Part shown: one piece after another, positions 9,586 to 19,106 of the stretch | How positions within the stretch are numbered: the first letter of the stretch is position 1 | How the letters are laid out: each line of letters opens with the position of its first letter | Source: Deinococcus psychrotolerans | GTDB lineage: Bacteria; Deinococcota; Deinococci; Deinococcales; Deinococcaceae | Direction: 5' to 3' | NCBI RefSeq assembly: GCF_003860465.1 | Contig: NZ_CP034183.1 | Location: 2,621,501-2,685,500, forward strand | DNA: 64,000 nt | Translations under genes and position numbers: made by a program | Notes under the pieces: generated by a model | Database searches by the model: none | Seen by the model: the letters and a program-made list of their open reading frames with translations, nothing else | Told to the model about the DNA's origin: nothing

Positions 9586-9947
9586 TCACCGCCCAGTGCC
9601 GAGCTGTAGGCGTCGTAAGCCGCGCTGCTCGCTAAGGGTTGAGAGGCCGCCAAATCCGTGCTGGACGAATCCATACTGGATGAGTTCAGGTGAGGCGCGG
9701 GCCGCAGCACCAGCAGCCCGCCGAAGAGAGCGGCGGCGGCCAGCAAGGTCGGCCACCAAGTGGCCCGGTGTCTGGGCAAGCTGACGAGAGGCGGAGCTTG
9801 GGGGAGCAGCAAGGCTTGGCGACTCAAGAATCGCTCTGCTGCGCCCGCGTCGGCTGGGCTGGGCTGCCGCACTTCAGCAAACAGCGCGTCTAGCGTGAAG
9901 TCATCTGAATCGTCAAAGTCTTCGGAGAGGGCAGAGGGCGGTTTCAT
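9579..9947 (-). CDS. putative membrane anti-sigma factor
   Basis: The protein has 122 residues: an acidic cytoplasmic N-terminus (about 1-60), one transmembrane helix (about 66-81, [18 protein letters not shown]) and a short Ser/Ala-rich exterior tail. No zinc-binding HxxxCxxC motif is present. Its identity rests on position and topology: it overlaps the sigma gene by 4 nt (ATGA) and the RseB-like gene by 7 nt, the classic sigma, anti-sigma, RseB order. It should hold the sigma factor at the membrane until envelope stress triggers proteolysis (inference from the family). Confidence 0.7.
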   Translation of the reverse strand: MKPPSALSEDFDDSDDFTLDALFAEVRQPSPADAGAAERFLSRQALLLPQAPPLVSLPRHRATWWPTLLAAAALFGGLLVLRPAPHLNSSSMDSSSTDLAASQPLASSAAYDAYSSALGGEW

Positions 9948-10522
9948 GGCTTGACTCCTTGTTTCGGCGTGGGGTGTTTGGCGCTTTGCGGCACGTCCCA
10001 GCGCCCTTTGATGAGTTCGCGCAGGGCCGCCCGTCCCCGACTGATTCTGGACTTGACGGTGCCGAGTTCAACGCCCAGCACCTCGGCGATCTCCGAGTAG
10101 TCCAGCCCGGCCAGCTCGCGCAAAGTCACCGCTTCCCGCACGCTTTCTGGGAGTTGCTGCATGGCCCACGCCAGCAGCTCGCGCAGTTGGGCCTGCTCGG
10201 TGCTGCGGGCGGGGTCGTGGTGGGCGGCGGGTTCGGGCCAGTCGTCCAGGGCGTCCGGCTGCTTTTTTCTGAGCGCTGCCGAGCAGGCATTCAGGGTGAT
10301 GCGGTGCAGCCAGGTGCTGAATTTGGCGTCTCCCCGGAAGCTGCCCAGGTTTTTGTGCACGCTGACAAACACCTCCTGCACCACGTCGTCGGCGCTGCTG
10401 CTGCCCACCACGCTGGCGGCCAAGCGGTGAACGGCGGCAGCGTGGCGGCGCAGCAACGTCTCAAAGGCAGCCGTGTCGGAATGGGCCAGGCGAATGAGTT
10501 GTTCATCGGTGTAGTCGTCCAT
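9944..10522 (-). CDS. RNA polymerase ECF sigma factor (RpoE-like)
   Basis: The protein has 192 residues. Region 2 is seen in [18 protein letters not shown] and [19 protein letters not shown]. Region 4 is an HTH in [20 protein letters not shown] followed by RGRAALREL. There is no region 1.1 or 3, as expected for an extracytoplasmic-function sigma. It is first in a run of overlapping genes (anti-sigma, RseB-like), with DUF1800 and DUF1501 genes downstream as likely targets. The start is ATG; a GATAAC sequence 7 nt upstream is a weak -10 candidate. It is divergent from the aminoglycoside phosphotransferase gene. Confidence 0.92.
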   Translation of the reverse strand: MDDYTDEQLIRLAHSDTAAFETLLRRHAAAVHRLAASVVGSSSADDVVQEVFVSVHKNLGSFRGDAKFSTWLHRITLNACSAALRKKQPDALDDWPEPAAHHDPARSTEQAQLRELLAWAMQQLPESVREAVTLRELAGLDYSEIAEVLGVELGTVKSRISRGRAALRELIKGRWDVPQSAKHPTPKQGVKP

Positions 10523-10600
10523 CGGGCTTGTTATCCATGCGGCGGCCTACGGTGAGCGCCTTATGTTTTAGAGTCGGGCCAGCCGCCAAAAGTTCCCTGC

Positions 10601-10606
10601 TACTCT
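10601..10606 (+). promoter_or_regulatory. -10 box, leaderless aph gene
   Basis: TACTCT lies 7 nt before the GTG start at 10614. There is no convincing -35 and no Shine-Dalgarno. Confidence 0.5.
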
Positions 10607-10613
10607 AAACCCC

Positions 10614-11435
10614 GTGCTGAACTCCCCGCCTGAACTGAGCTTGCCCACCGAACTGAAAAGGGTGTTGCCCGCCGCCCGCTGGCAAGACGTATCGGGCGAT
10701 TCGGGAGCGCGGGTGTGGCAAAGTCAAAAGTACGTGGTCAAGGTGCAGCCGCTCGGACGGCTCGAAAGCCTGCGAACCGAGCAAACCAAACTGCGTTGGC
10801 TCTCGGGCCGCTTGCCGGTGCCGCAGATCGTTGGGTACGCCACCGACGAGCAAAGTGAGTACCTCGCCACCGCCCGGTTGCCCGGTTTGCCGATGCACCA
10901 CCCTGATGCCCTGCTGCACGCGCTTCGTAACGCTGACTTGCTGGCCCGCGCTCTCCGGGAGCTTCACCGCTTACCTATCCGCGAATGCCCTTTTAACCAA
11001 AGTTTAGCGCTCAAGCTGCGCCAAGCCCGCGAACGGGTGGAGCTGGGCTTGGTGGACGAAAAAGACTTTGATGCTGAGCGGCTGGGGCAGTTGGGAATGA
11101 GTCAGTTAGGGCTGGGTCAATTGAGGGTGGGCCAATCGGCAGAACAAGTCCTCAAGTATTTGGTCAAATCGCGGCCCGCCACCGAAGATTTGGTCGTCAC
11201 ACACGGCGATGCTTGCTTGCCCAACTTCTTAGTGTCGGGCGAAGTGGTCGAAGGCCTGATCGACGTGGGCCGCCTCGGCATTGCGGATCGCCATCAGGAT
11301 TTGGCGCTGGCCCAGCGCAGCCTGAGCCGCAACGCGGGCGATGAGGCCGCCGAACACTTTTTGGACGTTTACGGGCGGCAGTGGGTGGACACAGGTAAGC
11401 TGGCGTATTACCAAATTCTAGACGAATTGTTTTGA
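10614..11435 (+). CDS. APH(3')-type aminoglycoside phosphotransferase
   Basis: The protein has 273 residues. The kinase core is diagnostic: VVKV supplies the ATP-binding Lys, [11 protein letters not shown] carries the catalytic Asp (about residue 199), and [19 protein letters not shown] matches the APH(3') metal-binding segment. Known members phosphorylate the 3'-OH of kanamycin/neomycin-type aminoglycosides. Whether this chromosomal copy confers resistance is not known; a related kinase substrate is possible. It starts with GTG 7 nt after a TACTCT box. An extra Gln/Leu/Gly-rich segment (residues 157-176), encoded by four tandem 15-nt units, interrupts the usual DxERxGxSAE stretch. No mobile element flanks it. 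Confidence 0.88.
   Translation: MLNSPPELSLPTELKRVLPAARWQDVSGDSGARVWQSQKYVVKVQPLGRLESLRTEQTKLRWLSGRLPVPQIVGYATDEQSEYLATARLPGLPMHHPDALLHALRNADLLARALRELHRLPIRECPFNQSLALKLRQARERVELGLVDEKDFDAERLGQLGMSQLGLGQLRVGQSAEQVLKYLVKSRPATEDLVVTHGDACLPNFLVSGEVVEGLIDVGRLGIADRHQDLALAQRSLSRNAGDEAAEHFLDVYGRQWVDTGKLAYYQILDELF
11082..11141 (+). repeat. four in-frame 15-bp tandem repeats inside aph
   Basis: The units are 11082-11096, 11097-11111, 11112-11126 and 11127-11141, with the pattern xTGGGnCAaTTgnGn. They encode [15 protein letters not shown] and VGQSA. They look like a local expansion that kept the reading frame. Confidence 0.7.
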
Positions 11436-11495
11436 TGTGAAGCGGTGTTCTAAAGATTTCTCCCTTAAAACAGGACGGCAAAATAAAAACAGTTC

Positions 11496-11528
11496 ACGGC
11501 TGCACAATAATTGAGAAGCCGTTTTTTT
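11496..11528 (+). terminator. terminator after aph
   Basis: ACGGCT (11496-11501) pairs with AGCCGT (11517-11522) around a 15-nt loop, followed by seven T residues. Confidence 0.6.
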
Positions 11529-11797
11529 ATTGCCCGGAAGATTCCGGTAAGGATGAGTCTTAATTTTAATTTAGCTCACCTTTAGAAGTGGCTAAGGGTG
11601 GCAAATGTCCTTATTGAACAGCCGCCCAGTCAGGTAAACTAAAGAAACCAAAAGTAGTCGGTCATATGAGTTACGTGTTTATTCGCTCGTGTGAGAAAAC
11701 CGCAGGCTTGCTCAAGGCAAGTCGCAGGGGCAGTGTTCTACCTAAGCGTCGGGCTTCAATCAGAAGGCCAGCACAGCATTCAATTCTAAAGTTAAAT
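11529..11797. other. AT-rich intergenic stretch with a short palindrome
   Basis: The base composition is visibly richer in A and T than the neighbours. CCGGAA (11534-11539) and TTCCGG (11542-11547) form a tight inverted repeat. TTGAAC (11614-11619) and TAAACT (11635-11640), only 15 bp apart, are a weak promoter candidate for the small gene at 11811 and would give a leader of about 165 nt. No convincing gene is seen. Confidence 0.4.
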
Positions 11798-11810
11798 GAG
11801 GAGATTCACA

Positions 11811-12008
11811 ATGTCTCAAATCACTTGCACATGGGTTCCGGGAACCACAGACACCGTTCGTCTCAGTACCATTCAAAAAACCCTTAAATTGCCGCTGCGC
11901 CAAATAAAAACCTTGTGGGGCGAACAAGCCATCAAAGACTTGTATTTGCGGGGACGCTTTTCTAAGAGCATTACCCAAGCTGAACTCGATCAGTTGATGA
12001 AGGCTTAA
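11811..12008 (+). CDS. 65-aa basic orphan protein
   Basis: The protein has 65 residues. The start is set by GAGGAG (11798-11803), 7 nt before the ATG. It begins MSQITCTWVPGTTDTVRL and continues with two predicted helices rich in Leu, Lys and Arg (IQKTLKLPLRQIKTLWG and KSITQAELDQLMKA). It is soluble and basic, without a signal or membrane segment. I recognise no family; the helix-turn-helix-like arrangement would fit a nucleic-acid or ribosome-associated protein, but this is speculation. It lies in an AT-rich patch between two terminators, so it is its own transcription unit. Confidence 0.65.
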   Translation: MSQITCTWVPGTTDTVRLSTIQKTLKLPLRQIKTLWGEQAIKDLYLRGRFSKSITQAELDQLMKA

Positions 12009-12036
12009 GACTGAAACTTGTTCCAATCCTCAAACG

Positions 12037-12071
12037 AAGTGGGAGCCAAGCAATGCGGCTTCCACTTTTTT
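12037..12071 (+). terminator. terminator after the 65-aa gene
   Basis: AAGTGGGAGCC (12037-12047) pairs with GGCTTCCACTT (12057-12067) with one G-U pair and a 9-nt loop. The tail is T-rich. Confidence 0.75.
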
Positions 12072-12152
12072 GTTGCCCCGCTTCGCCGTCCAGTCTGTGG
12101 GGTCTGACGATTCTCTGATGCCCTCTTAAGCATTCCTCACGCTCGGCTAAGG

Positions 12153-12165
12153 GGAGATCATCTCC
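12153..12165. promoter_or_regulatory. 13-bp palindrome before the S8 protease gene
   Basis: GGAGAT-C-ATCTCC is perfectly symmetric. A CATACT box (12173-12178) lies 7 nt before the ATG at 12186, so the palindrome overlaps the expected -35 region, as a repressor operator would. Confidence 0.45.
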
Positions 12166-12185
12166 TGAGCGGCATACTGCTCTTC

Positions 12186-14675
12186 ATGATGAATCTTAAA
12201 CGCGGAATGCTTCTTCTCGGTGCGGCGCTCTCGGTGGCGAGCGTGACCGACGCCTCGGCGGGCCGGCTCTCAGCTTCGCTCCTTGCCAAAGCCCGTGCGG
12301 GTGACAACACCCCTACCGGCGTGATCGTGCGCTTCAGCGTGTCCAACAATGCTCAGGGCCGCCAAGTCTTCAAGAACTTGCGTGTTCAGCTTCAAAGCAG
12401 CCTCGCCAAGCTGGGGCCAGCGGCGGGCTTTGTCACCGACGCCCTGAAGAAAAACGGCGCGGAGTTGTGGCTCGATCAGTCGATTTACCTCAAGCTCTCG
12501 CCGGTGCAGGCCCGCGTGCTCTCCAGCTTGCCCATCGTGGACGAGATTTTTGAGAACTTTAAAGTGCAGATTCCCAAAGCGCAGGCGCTCAGTGCGGCCA
12601 GTGCGCCGACAGGTGTGCCGTATCATCTTCAGGCCATCGGCGCAAAAGAAGCTCAGGCGGCGGGCTTCAAGGGACAGGGCGTGCGCATCGGGCACCTCGA
12701 CACTGGCATCGATCCCAACTCGCCCGAATACAAAGGCAAGATTCTCAACTACGCCGAGTTCAATGAAGACGGTGACAGGGTTCAGAGCAGTCAGCCGCAC
12801 GACAGCGCCCAGCACGGCACCCACACGGCGGGTCTGCTGGTGGGCAACACGGTGGGCGTGGCTCCCGATGCCAAGCTGATCAGCGCTCTGGTGTTGCCGG
12901 ACGGCTCCGGCACTTTTGCACAGGTCATTGCCGGAATGCAGTGGGTGCTTGACCCCGACAACAACGCCGACACCAACGACGGCGCGAACGTGGTCAGCAT
13001 GAGCCTCGGTCTGCCCGGCACCTACCAGGAATTTGTCTTGCCAGTCCAGAACATGCTCAAGGCCGGTGTGGTTCCGGTGTTTGCCATCGGTAACTTCGGC
13101 CCCACCGCTAGCAGCACCGGCAGCCCCGGCAACATTCCCGACGTGATCGGCGTGGGCGCGGTGGACAAAGACGGCAACGTGGCTTCGTTCAGCAGCCGTG
13201 GCCCGGTGGCCTGGACAGGCGCGTACAGCGGCGTGTTTACCAAGCCCGACATCGCCGCGCCGGGTGTGGCGATTACCAGCAGCTTTCCCGGCGGCGGCTA
13301 CGGCTCGCTCTCCGGCTCGTCGCAGGCCGCTCCCATCGCGGCGGGCGCGGTGGCCGTGATGCTGGGGGCCAAGCCCGGCACCAGCGTAGACGCCATCAAG
13401 CAGGCGCTGTATTCGAGCGCTTCCAACAACGGCCAGAAAAACAACAACACCGGCTACGGCGAAATCAGCTTGCCCAAAGCGCTGGGCAAGCTGGGCGTGA
13501 ATGTCTCGGCCCCGGCTCCTGCGCCGGCCCCAACTCCTGCGCCTACGCCGGCCCCCACGCCGACTCCAGCACCCACGCCCACTCCTGCGCCGGTCCCAGC
13601 GCCAACCCCCACACCGACGCCCGCTCCCACGCCGACGCCTGCACCCGCTCCAACCCCCACGCCGCCTCCGGCCAACACCAACAACGTGGTGCCGCCGGTC
13701 GGCTACACCTTCTGCGCTCCTGAGGGCGGAGCCTGCAACTTCAGCGGCGAGCGTCTGGCCGCTTTCGGCGCAAATGGGCGCTACCTCTCTGGCACCGCCA
13801 CTGACGGCTTCAAATGCACGGTGGCCGAGTGGGGATCTGACCCGGTGCCCGGCGCGGCCAAAGCCTGCTTCCTGAAACCCGCTGCCAATACCGCTCCGGC
13901 CCCAGCGCCCGCACCGACGCCCGCGCCCAAGCCGCCGACTTCCGGCAAAAAGCCCAGTGTGCTGCTGGTCGACGATGATCTTGGCCAAGGCCCCGACGTG
14001 ACGGCGGCCCTGCGCGACGCGGTGAAAGCCAACGCCTCAGGCGCGTTTCGCTGGGACGTGCAGACTCAGGGCGCAGTGCCGCTGAGCGAAATGAAAAAGT
14101 ACGACGTGGTGCTGTGGCTCAGCGGTGAACAGTACAGCAACACCGTCACGGCTGCCGATCAACAAAACTTGCAGCAGTATCTGACGGGCGGCGGTCGCCT
14201 GATCCTCAGCGGCCAAGACATCGGCTACGACATCGGCGCGACCAGCTTTTACCGCGACGTGCTCAAGACCCAGTTCATCTCCGATTCGTCCGGCACGCCC
14301 AAATTTGTTACCAGCGGTGTGCTGGGCAACGTGGCCTACACCCTCAACGCTGATGGCAGCGCCAAAAATCAAGTGTATCCCGACGTGATCGCCGACATCG
14401 GCAGCGGCGTGGTGGCCGGCTCTTACGGCAGCGCAGGAGCCACCGCCGGCACACTTCAGGCCCAAAGCATTCAGGGTGACAGCAACCGCAGCCGCGTTCA
14501 GGCCAAGGCCGGTCGGCAGCCGGTACGCGCACAATCGGCCCAAGATGCCGGAGCCATCGTGCTCAACGATGCAGGGCGCTACCGCACCGCCACCATGGGG
14601 TTCGGATTGGAAGGCCTGTCGCCTGCTGCCCGTTCCAGCCTCCTCAAAGCGACGTTCGAGTGGTTGATGCGCTGA
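12186..14675 (+). CDS. secreted S8 family serine protease with C-terminal accessory domains
   Basis: The protein has 829 residues. A signal peptide (about 1-25, [17 protein letters not shown]) precedes a propeptide-like segment and a subtilisin domain with catalytic Asp172 (GHLDTGID), His210 (HGTHTAGLL) and Ser379 (SGSSQAAP). A Pro/Ala/Thr linker (about 440-495) follows, then a small domain with four cysteines ([19 protein letters not shown]) of the type appended to secreted hydrolases, a second Pro-rich linker, and a domain starting [17 protein letters not shown] with a [15 protein letters not shown] loop. The enzyme should act outside the cell, probably in nutrient scavenging. ATG codons occur at 12186 and 12189; a CATACT box 7 nt before the first favours 12186. 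Confidence 0.9.
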   Translation: MMNLKRGMLLLGAALSVASVTDASAGRLSASLLAKARAGDNTPTGVIVRFSVSNNAQGRQVFKNLRVQLQSSLAKLGPAAGFVTDALKKNGAELWLDQSIYLKLSPVQARVLSSLPIVDEIFENFKVQIPKAQALSAASAPTGVPYHLQAIGAKEAQAAGFKGQGVRIGHLDTGIDPNSPEYKGKILNYAEFNEDGDRVQSSQPHDSAQHGTHTAGLLVGNTVGVAPDAKLISALVLPDGSGTFAQVIAGMQWVLDPDNNADTNDGANVVSMSLGLPGTYQEFVLPVQNMLKAGVVPVFAIGNFGPTASSTGSPGNIPDVIGVGAVDKDGNVASFSSRGPVAWTGAYSGVFTKPDIAAPGVAITSSFPGGGYGSLSGSSQAAPIAAGAVAVMLGAKPGTSVDAIKQALYSSASNNGQKNNNTGYGEISLPKALGKLGVNVSAPAPAPAPTPAPTPAPTPTPAPTPTPAPVPAPTPTPTPAPTPTPAPAPTPTPPPANTNNVVPPVGYTFCAPEGGACNFSGERLAAFGANGRYLSGTATDGFKCTVAEWGSDPVPGAAKACFLKPAANTAPAPAPAPTPAPKPPTSGKKPSVLLVDDDLGQGPDVTAALRDAVKANASGAFRWDVQTQGAVPLSEMKKYDVVLWLSGEQYSNTVTAADQQNLQQYLTGGGRLILSGQDIGYDIGATSFYRDVLKTQFISDSSGTPKFVTSGVLGNVAYTLNADGSAKNQVYPDVIADIGSGVVAGSYGSAGATAGTLQAQSIQGDSNRSRVQAKAGRQPVRAQSAQDAGAIVLNDAGRYRTATMGFGLEGLSPAARSSLLKATFEWLMR
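13507..13672 (+). repeat. Pro/Ala/Thr-coding low-complexity repeat (protein linker)
   Basis: Degenerate repeats of CC-G/A-rich codons encode alternating AP, TP and VP dipeptides, linking the protease domain to the C-terminal domains. A shorter similar linker lies near 13890-13935. Confidence 0.85.
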
Positions 14676-14688
14676 GTGAAGTTCTGAG

Positions 14689-14725
14689 AAAGGCCCGCTT
14701 TCCAATTGGAGGGCGGGCCTTTTCT
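14689..14725 (+). terminator. terminator after the S8 protease gene
   Basis: AAAGGCCCGC (14689-14698) pairs with GCGGGCCTTT (14713-14722), a 10-bp stem with a T-rich tail. It also separates this gene from the convergent histidine kinase gene. Confidence 0.8.
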
Positions 14726-14747
14726 CTTGTTATTTAGATGCCTGTCT

Positions 14748-16358
14748 TCATGCCACGTCGTCGTCCACCAGCGCCATGCGGCCTTTGGGCAGCCAGACAT
14801 TGACGGTGGTGCCGCGCCCGACCTGACTTTCAAACCAGATTCGCCCGCCGTGTGCGTCCACGATGCTGCGGGCAATCGCCAGACCCAGCCCCGCGCCGCC
14901 CTGATCGCGGCTGCGCGATTCTTCCACCCGGTAAAAGCGGTCAAACAGCCGCTCCAAGTGTTCTGGGGCAATGCCGGGGCCGTCGTCACTGACACTCATC
15001 TGCACGCCGCTCTCACCGCCTTCACTGGGAGCCAAGCGGCTGCTCAGCTCTACCCAGCTGGCTCCGGCTTTCAGCGCGTTGCTGACCAAGTTGATAATCA
15101 CCTGCTTGAGCCGGTCGGGATCGCCCTCGAGCGCGTCGTCGCTGCCGCTGACCCTGAGTTCGGCACGCTGGGCCTGGGCCAGCGGCTGGAGCTCGCGGGC
15201 AATGTCGCCCAGCAGAAGCTTGGGCAGCACCGGCTGGCGGCGCAGGGTCATCACTCCGCCGTCCGAGCGGGCCAGTTCGAGCAGACTGCTGATCAAATTG
15301 GTGAGGCGCTCGGCCTCGCTGCGGATGATGGTCAGGCTCTCGCGCTGGCCCTCGCTGGGGTTGGTGCGCCTCAGCAGGTAACTGGCGTGGCCGCTGATGG
15401 CCGTGACCGGTGTGCGCAGTTCGTGGCTGGCGTCGGAGGTAAAGCGGCGCTGCGCTTCAAACGAGCCTTCCAATCGGCCCAGCATCCGGTTGAGCGCCAG
15501 CGCCAGCGCCTGCACCTCGTCGCGGGTTTTGGGCTCCGGCACGCGGGCGCTGAGGTTTTGGCCGCCGATCTGCTCGGCTGCCTTCTGCACCTGAATCAGC
15601 GGCCCCAGCGCTTGCCCTGAGAGCAGATACGCGCCCACGCTGCTGACGATCAGTCCGCCCACAAACAGCACCAGCATCAGCGAGCGCAGGCGGTCGAGCG
15701 TGTCGTAGGTCGGCTGAAGGTTGCGCCCCACGTAAATCAGCGCCGCCTGAGTCAACGGAGAATTGTCGCCAGTCGCGTAGCCGGTTTGCACCTCGGCCAG
15801 CCGCACATACACTTGGGTGGGCACCGGTTCGTCAAAGGCGGCCTGGGTCGGCGTGGTGAGTTCAAGGCCGCGTGAAGGATCATCAAGGAGTTGGGCAAAC
15901 TCGGCGTCACTGAGCTGAACCGGGGCGTTGGGGTCAATGCCGACAGTCAGCCGACTTTGCGCGGCGGTGGCCTGCATAAACCCCAGTTCGGCGGCGCGTT
16001 CGGCGGGGCTGCCCTGCATCATGCTCTGGATGTCGTCGATGCTGGTGGTCAGCCCCTCGATTTGAATGCGGTAATTGGGAAAATTCTGACGCAGCGCCGA
16101 GAGCGTGGGGCCGTTGGTGTCGCCGGAATCGCTGCCGAACCCCGAGCTGCCGAGTCGCCCGAGCGGATTGGCCGGACTAAAGGGCGTGGTGGGCAAGACG
16201 AGGCGGTTGATCTGGCCGAAGACATTTTTCTCCAAGTCGTCTTTGATGCTGCCGATGAGGCGAGTTTGCATAAAGCTGAGCACCAACACCGCCAGCAAAA
16301 ACAGCAGCGCCGTGAGCAGCACCGTATAAAAAAGCGTCAGCCGCCCGCGCAGGGTCAT
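14748..16358 (-). CDS. sensor histidine kinase
   Basis: The protein has 536 residues. A transmembrane helix lies at about 10-32, followed by a large extracytoplasmic sensor region (about 35-225) with no recognised domain, a second helix (about 226-250), HAMP, HisKA with SDASHELRTP (phospho-accepting His312), and HATPase_c with the N box (NLVSNALKAG), G1 box (DDGPGIAPEHLERLF) and GAGLGLAIA. It should autophosphorylate and pass phosphate to the response regulator gene located 99 nt upstream on the same strand. The input signal is unknown. No Shine-Dalgarno is evident before the ATG. Confidence 0.93.
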   Translation of the reverse strand: MTLRGRLTLFYTVLLTALLFLLAVLVLSFMQTRLIGSIKDDLEKNVFGQINRLVLPTTPFSPANPLGRLGSSGFGSDSGDTNGPTLSALRQNFPNYRIQIEGLTTSIDDIQSMMQGSPAERAAELGFMQATAAQSRLTVGIDPNAPVQLSDAEFAQLLDDPSRGLELTTPTQAAFDEPVPTQVYVRLAEVQTGYATGDNSPLTQAALIYVGRNLQPTYDTLDRLRSLMLVLFVGGLIVSSVGAYLLSGQALGPLIQVQKAAEQIGGQNLSARVPEPKTRDEVQALALALNRMLGRLEGSFEAQRRFTSDASHELRTPVTAISGHASYLLRRTNPSEGQRESLTIIRSEAERLTNLISSLLELARSDGGVMTLRRQPVLPKLLLGDIARELQPLAQAQRAELRVSGSDDALEGDPDRLKQVIINLVSNALKAGASWVELSSRLAPSEGGESGVQMSVSDDGPGIAPEHLERLFDRFYRVEESRSRDQGGAGLGLAIARSIVDAHGGRIWFESQVGRGTTVNVWLPKGRMALVDDDVA

Positions 16359-16457
16359 GCGGGCGGCCTAACAAAATGAAAGTGAACCGGGAATCGGACA
16401 AGCATATCCGCCAGTATAGAAGGTTGGATGAGTGTTTCTCAGCGGCGGCTAAGCGCT

Positions 16458-17135
<678 letters not shown>

Positions 17136-17141
17136 AACTCC

Positions 17142-17166
17142 ACAGTACGGCGCATTCTCATGAGAA
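17142..17166 (-). promoter_or_regulatory. leaderless promoter and palindrome of the response regulator gene
   Basis: On the minus strand TACTGT (17142-17147) lies 6 nt before the start codon. TTCTCATGAGAA (17155-17166) is a perfect 12-bp palindrome between the -35 and -10 positions, placed to block RNA polymerase. Confidence 0.5.
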
Positions 17167-17339
17167 GGCCTGAGTGGGGCTTAACCACTTTTCATTTTCA
17201 TCTGGGATGGTCGCCGCCATTCACAGGGCTGCCGCAATGTTTCAGTATGAGAGAGCGCCGTGTACATTCCAGTCTCACCGAGTTATTAGGCCGTGCAGAG
17301 ACGAAGAAACGGCTCGGTAAACTGCCGAGACAAACGAGC

Positions 17340-18518
17340 TCAGGTGTCCGCCGCCTGCCGCACTGCTGCGGCCAAATACAAACTGCCCGCCACCAACAAG
17401 GTGCCGCCGCTGGGGGTCAGTTCCAGCGCCCGCTCGAAGGCGGTGAGCGGATCAGGCCACGCTTCGCCGCCGTATTGATGCGCCAGCGCCGCCGGATCGC
17501 TGGCCAAATCGCCGGGCGCGGTGAAGACATACCGCTCGGCTTTACTCAGCAGCGGCGCGAGGGTGGCGGCAGTGTCGCGGCGGGCCAAGTTGCCGAACAG
17601 CAGCACGTTGGCCCCCGGCACGGCGGCGGCCAGCGCGGCGGCGGCGTGCGGGTTGTGAGCGCCATCGACCAGCACGGTTTTGCCGCCTACCACAAAGCGC
17701 TCTAGGCGGGCCGGATGCTTGGCCTCCAGCGCGGCGCTCACTCCCCCGCCGTACCCGAGTAGGCGCAGGGTCGCGGCGGCAAGGCTGGCATTTTCAAGCT
17801 GATGCGGCCCCGCGAGGTGTGGTGGGCGCGGCAAAGCAAACAGTTCGGGGTGGCTGTGCGGCGTAAAAAGGGGAGCGCCCCGTTCGGCCGCCACTTGCTC
17901 GGTGACGGCCAGCGCCTCGCCGCTTGCAGTGGTCAGCAGCGGCACGCCGCTCAGGGCCGCTCCGGCCTTGTCGCGGGCGATGCTGGGGATGTCCGGCCCC
18001 AGCGCCCCCGTGTGGTCGAGCGCCACATTGGTCAGCACCACCGCCGCCACCCTGCTCAGCGCCTGCGTGCCGTCTGAAATACCGCCTACGCCCGCTTCCA
18101 TCACCGCCCAGTCCACTTTTGCGCGGGCAAAAGCGAGGCAGGCCAGGCCCAGAGTCAAATCAAAAAAAGCCGCGTCGGGAGCGTGCTGCTTGGCCCAGAC
18201 GATAAACTCGGCGGTCTGGTTCGCGTCCAACTCCTGCCCACCGCTGCGGATGCGTTCTTCAAAGCGTACCAGGTGCGGGCTGGTAAAGCGGCCCACGTTC
18301 ACTCCGCTGCCCAGCAGCCCGGCTTCCAGCATGGCGCAGGTGCTGCCTTTGCCGTTGGTGCCGATCACGCGAATGCTGCGAAAAGTCTGGTCGGGTTGGC
18401 CGAGTTGCGTAAGGAGGGCGCGGGAGCGCTCCGGCCCGCGTGCTTGGCCGCTGCGGGTGCGCGAGAAGAGCCAGTCGTAATCGGGTTGGGGTGTGGGAAA
18501 ATCAGGGAGGGCAGACAT
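17340..18518 (-). CDS. folC: bifunctional dihydrofolate/folylpolyglutamate synthase
   Basis: The protein has 392 residues. The Mur-ligase-type P-loop VIGTNGKGSTCAML (about residue 50) is diagnostic, followed by FTSPHLVRFEERIR, the EAGVGGISDGT segment and the C-terminal LVDGAHNPHAAAAL. The enzyme adds glutamate to dihydropteroate and to reduced folates in the cytoplasm, giving the polyglutamates used in one-carbon metabolism. It is divergent from purEK, whose purine pathway uses formyl-folate. It is slightly shorter than the E. coli enzyme but keeps both domains. Confidence 0.94.
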   Translation of the reverse strand: MSALPDFPTPQPDYDWLFSRTRSGQARGPERSRALLTQLGQPDQTFRSIRVIGTNGKGSTCAMLEAGLLGSGVNVGRFTSPHLVRFEERIRSGGQELDANQTAEFIVWAKQHAPDAAFFDLTLGLACLAFARAKVDWAVMEAGVGGISDGTQALSRVAAVVLTNVALDHTGALGPDIPSIARDKAGAALSGVPLLTTASGEALAVTEQVAAERGAPLFTPHSHPELFALPRPPHLAGPHQLENASLAAATLRLLGYGGGVSAALEAKHPARLERFVVGGKTVLVDGAHNPHAAAALAAAVPGANVLLFGNLARRDTAATLAPLLSKAERYVFTAPGDLASDPAALAHQYGGEAWPDPLTAFERALELTPSGGTLLVAGSLYLAAAVRQAADT

Positions 18519-18543
18519 AGCTGGTTTATTGTGCCGTCTCCCG

Positions 18544-18549
18544 TATGCT
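18544..18549 (+). promoter_or_regulatory. -10 box of purE
   Basis: TATGCT lies 8 nt before the purE ATG, and no Shine-Dalgarno lies in between. Confidence 0.45.
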
Positions 18550-18557
18550 GAACGTCA

Positions 18558-19106
18558 ATGAGTGATTTTTCTTTTGGAGATTCTGGTTGTGTGGACTCTG
18601 GCCCGAACGTCGGCGTGGTAATGGGCAGCCGCAGCGATTTCGAGACGATGAGCGGAGCGCTGACACTGCTTGAGCAACTCGGGATTGCGTACGAAGTGCG
18701 CGTTCTCTCGGCCCACCGCACGCCGCAGTTGCTGGAGAGCTACGCGGCGCGGGCCGAGCGCCTGAACTTCTCGGCCATCATTGCCGGAGCGGGCGGCGCG
18801 GCCCACTTGCCGGGGATGCTGGCGGCCTTTACCCGCGTGCCGGTGCTGGGTGTGCCGGTGCAGAGTAAAGCGCTCAGCGGCCAAGATTCCCTGCTGAGCA
18901 TCGTGCAGATGCCTGCCGGAATTCCGGTAGCGACTTTTGCCATCGGCCTGGCCGGAGCCAAGAACGCCGCTTTGTTCGCCGCCGCGCTCATCGCCACCAC
19001 GAACCTCACCGTGCGCGAGCGCCTCACGGCTTACCGGGCCGCTCAGACCCAGGCTGTATTGGACGAGCCGTTTTTTGAAGGCCACCCCCAAGCGGGTGAA
19101 GCGTGA
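18558..19106 (+). CDS. purE: N5-carboxyaminoimidazole ribonucleotide mutase
   Basis: The protein has 182 residues. The signature [13 protein letters not shown] lies near residue 20, then [22 protein letters not shown] and the conserved [17 protein letters not shown]. The enzyme converts N5-CAIR to CAIR in purine synthesis. It has an extra N-terminal tail of about 15 residues compared with E. coli PurE. The stop overlaps the purK GTG start by 4 nt (GTGA), so the two are translationally coupled. Confidence 0.95.
   Translation: MSDFSFGDSGCVDSGPNVGVVMGSRSDFETMSGALTLLEQLGIAYEVRVLSAHRTPQLLESYAARAERLNFSAIIAGAGGAAHLPGMLAAFTRVPVLGVPVQSKALSGQDSLLSIVQMPAGIPVATFAIGLAGAKNAALFAAALIATTNLTVRERLTAYRAAQTQAVLDEPFFEGHPQAGEA

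Noticed and set aside
11666..11887. 73-codon plus-strand frame before and over the 65-aa gene
   Set aside because: No Shine-Dalgarno or -10 at leaderless distance, low-complexity basic composition, and out-of-frame overlap with the better supported gene at 11811.
13507..13672. Pro/Ala/Thr repeat as a mobile minisatellite
   Set aside because: It is a codon-level linker repeat within a secreted protease and is a normal feature of such proteins.
12270..13988. 572-codon minus-strand frame opposite the S8 protease gene
   Set aside because: It mirrors the codon structure of the protease gene, is very Gly/Arg/His-rich and matches no family; an antisense frame typical of high-GC DNA.
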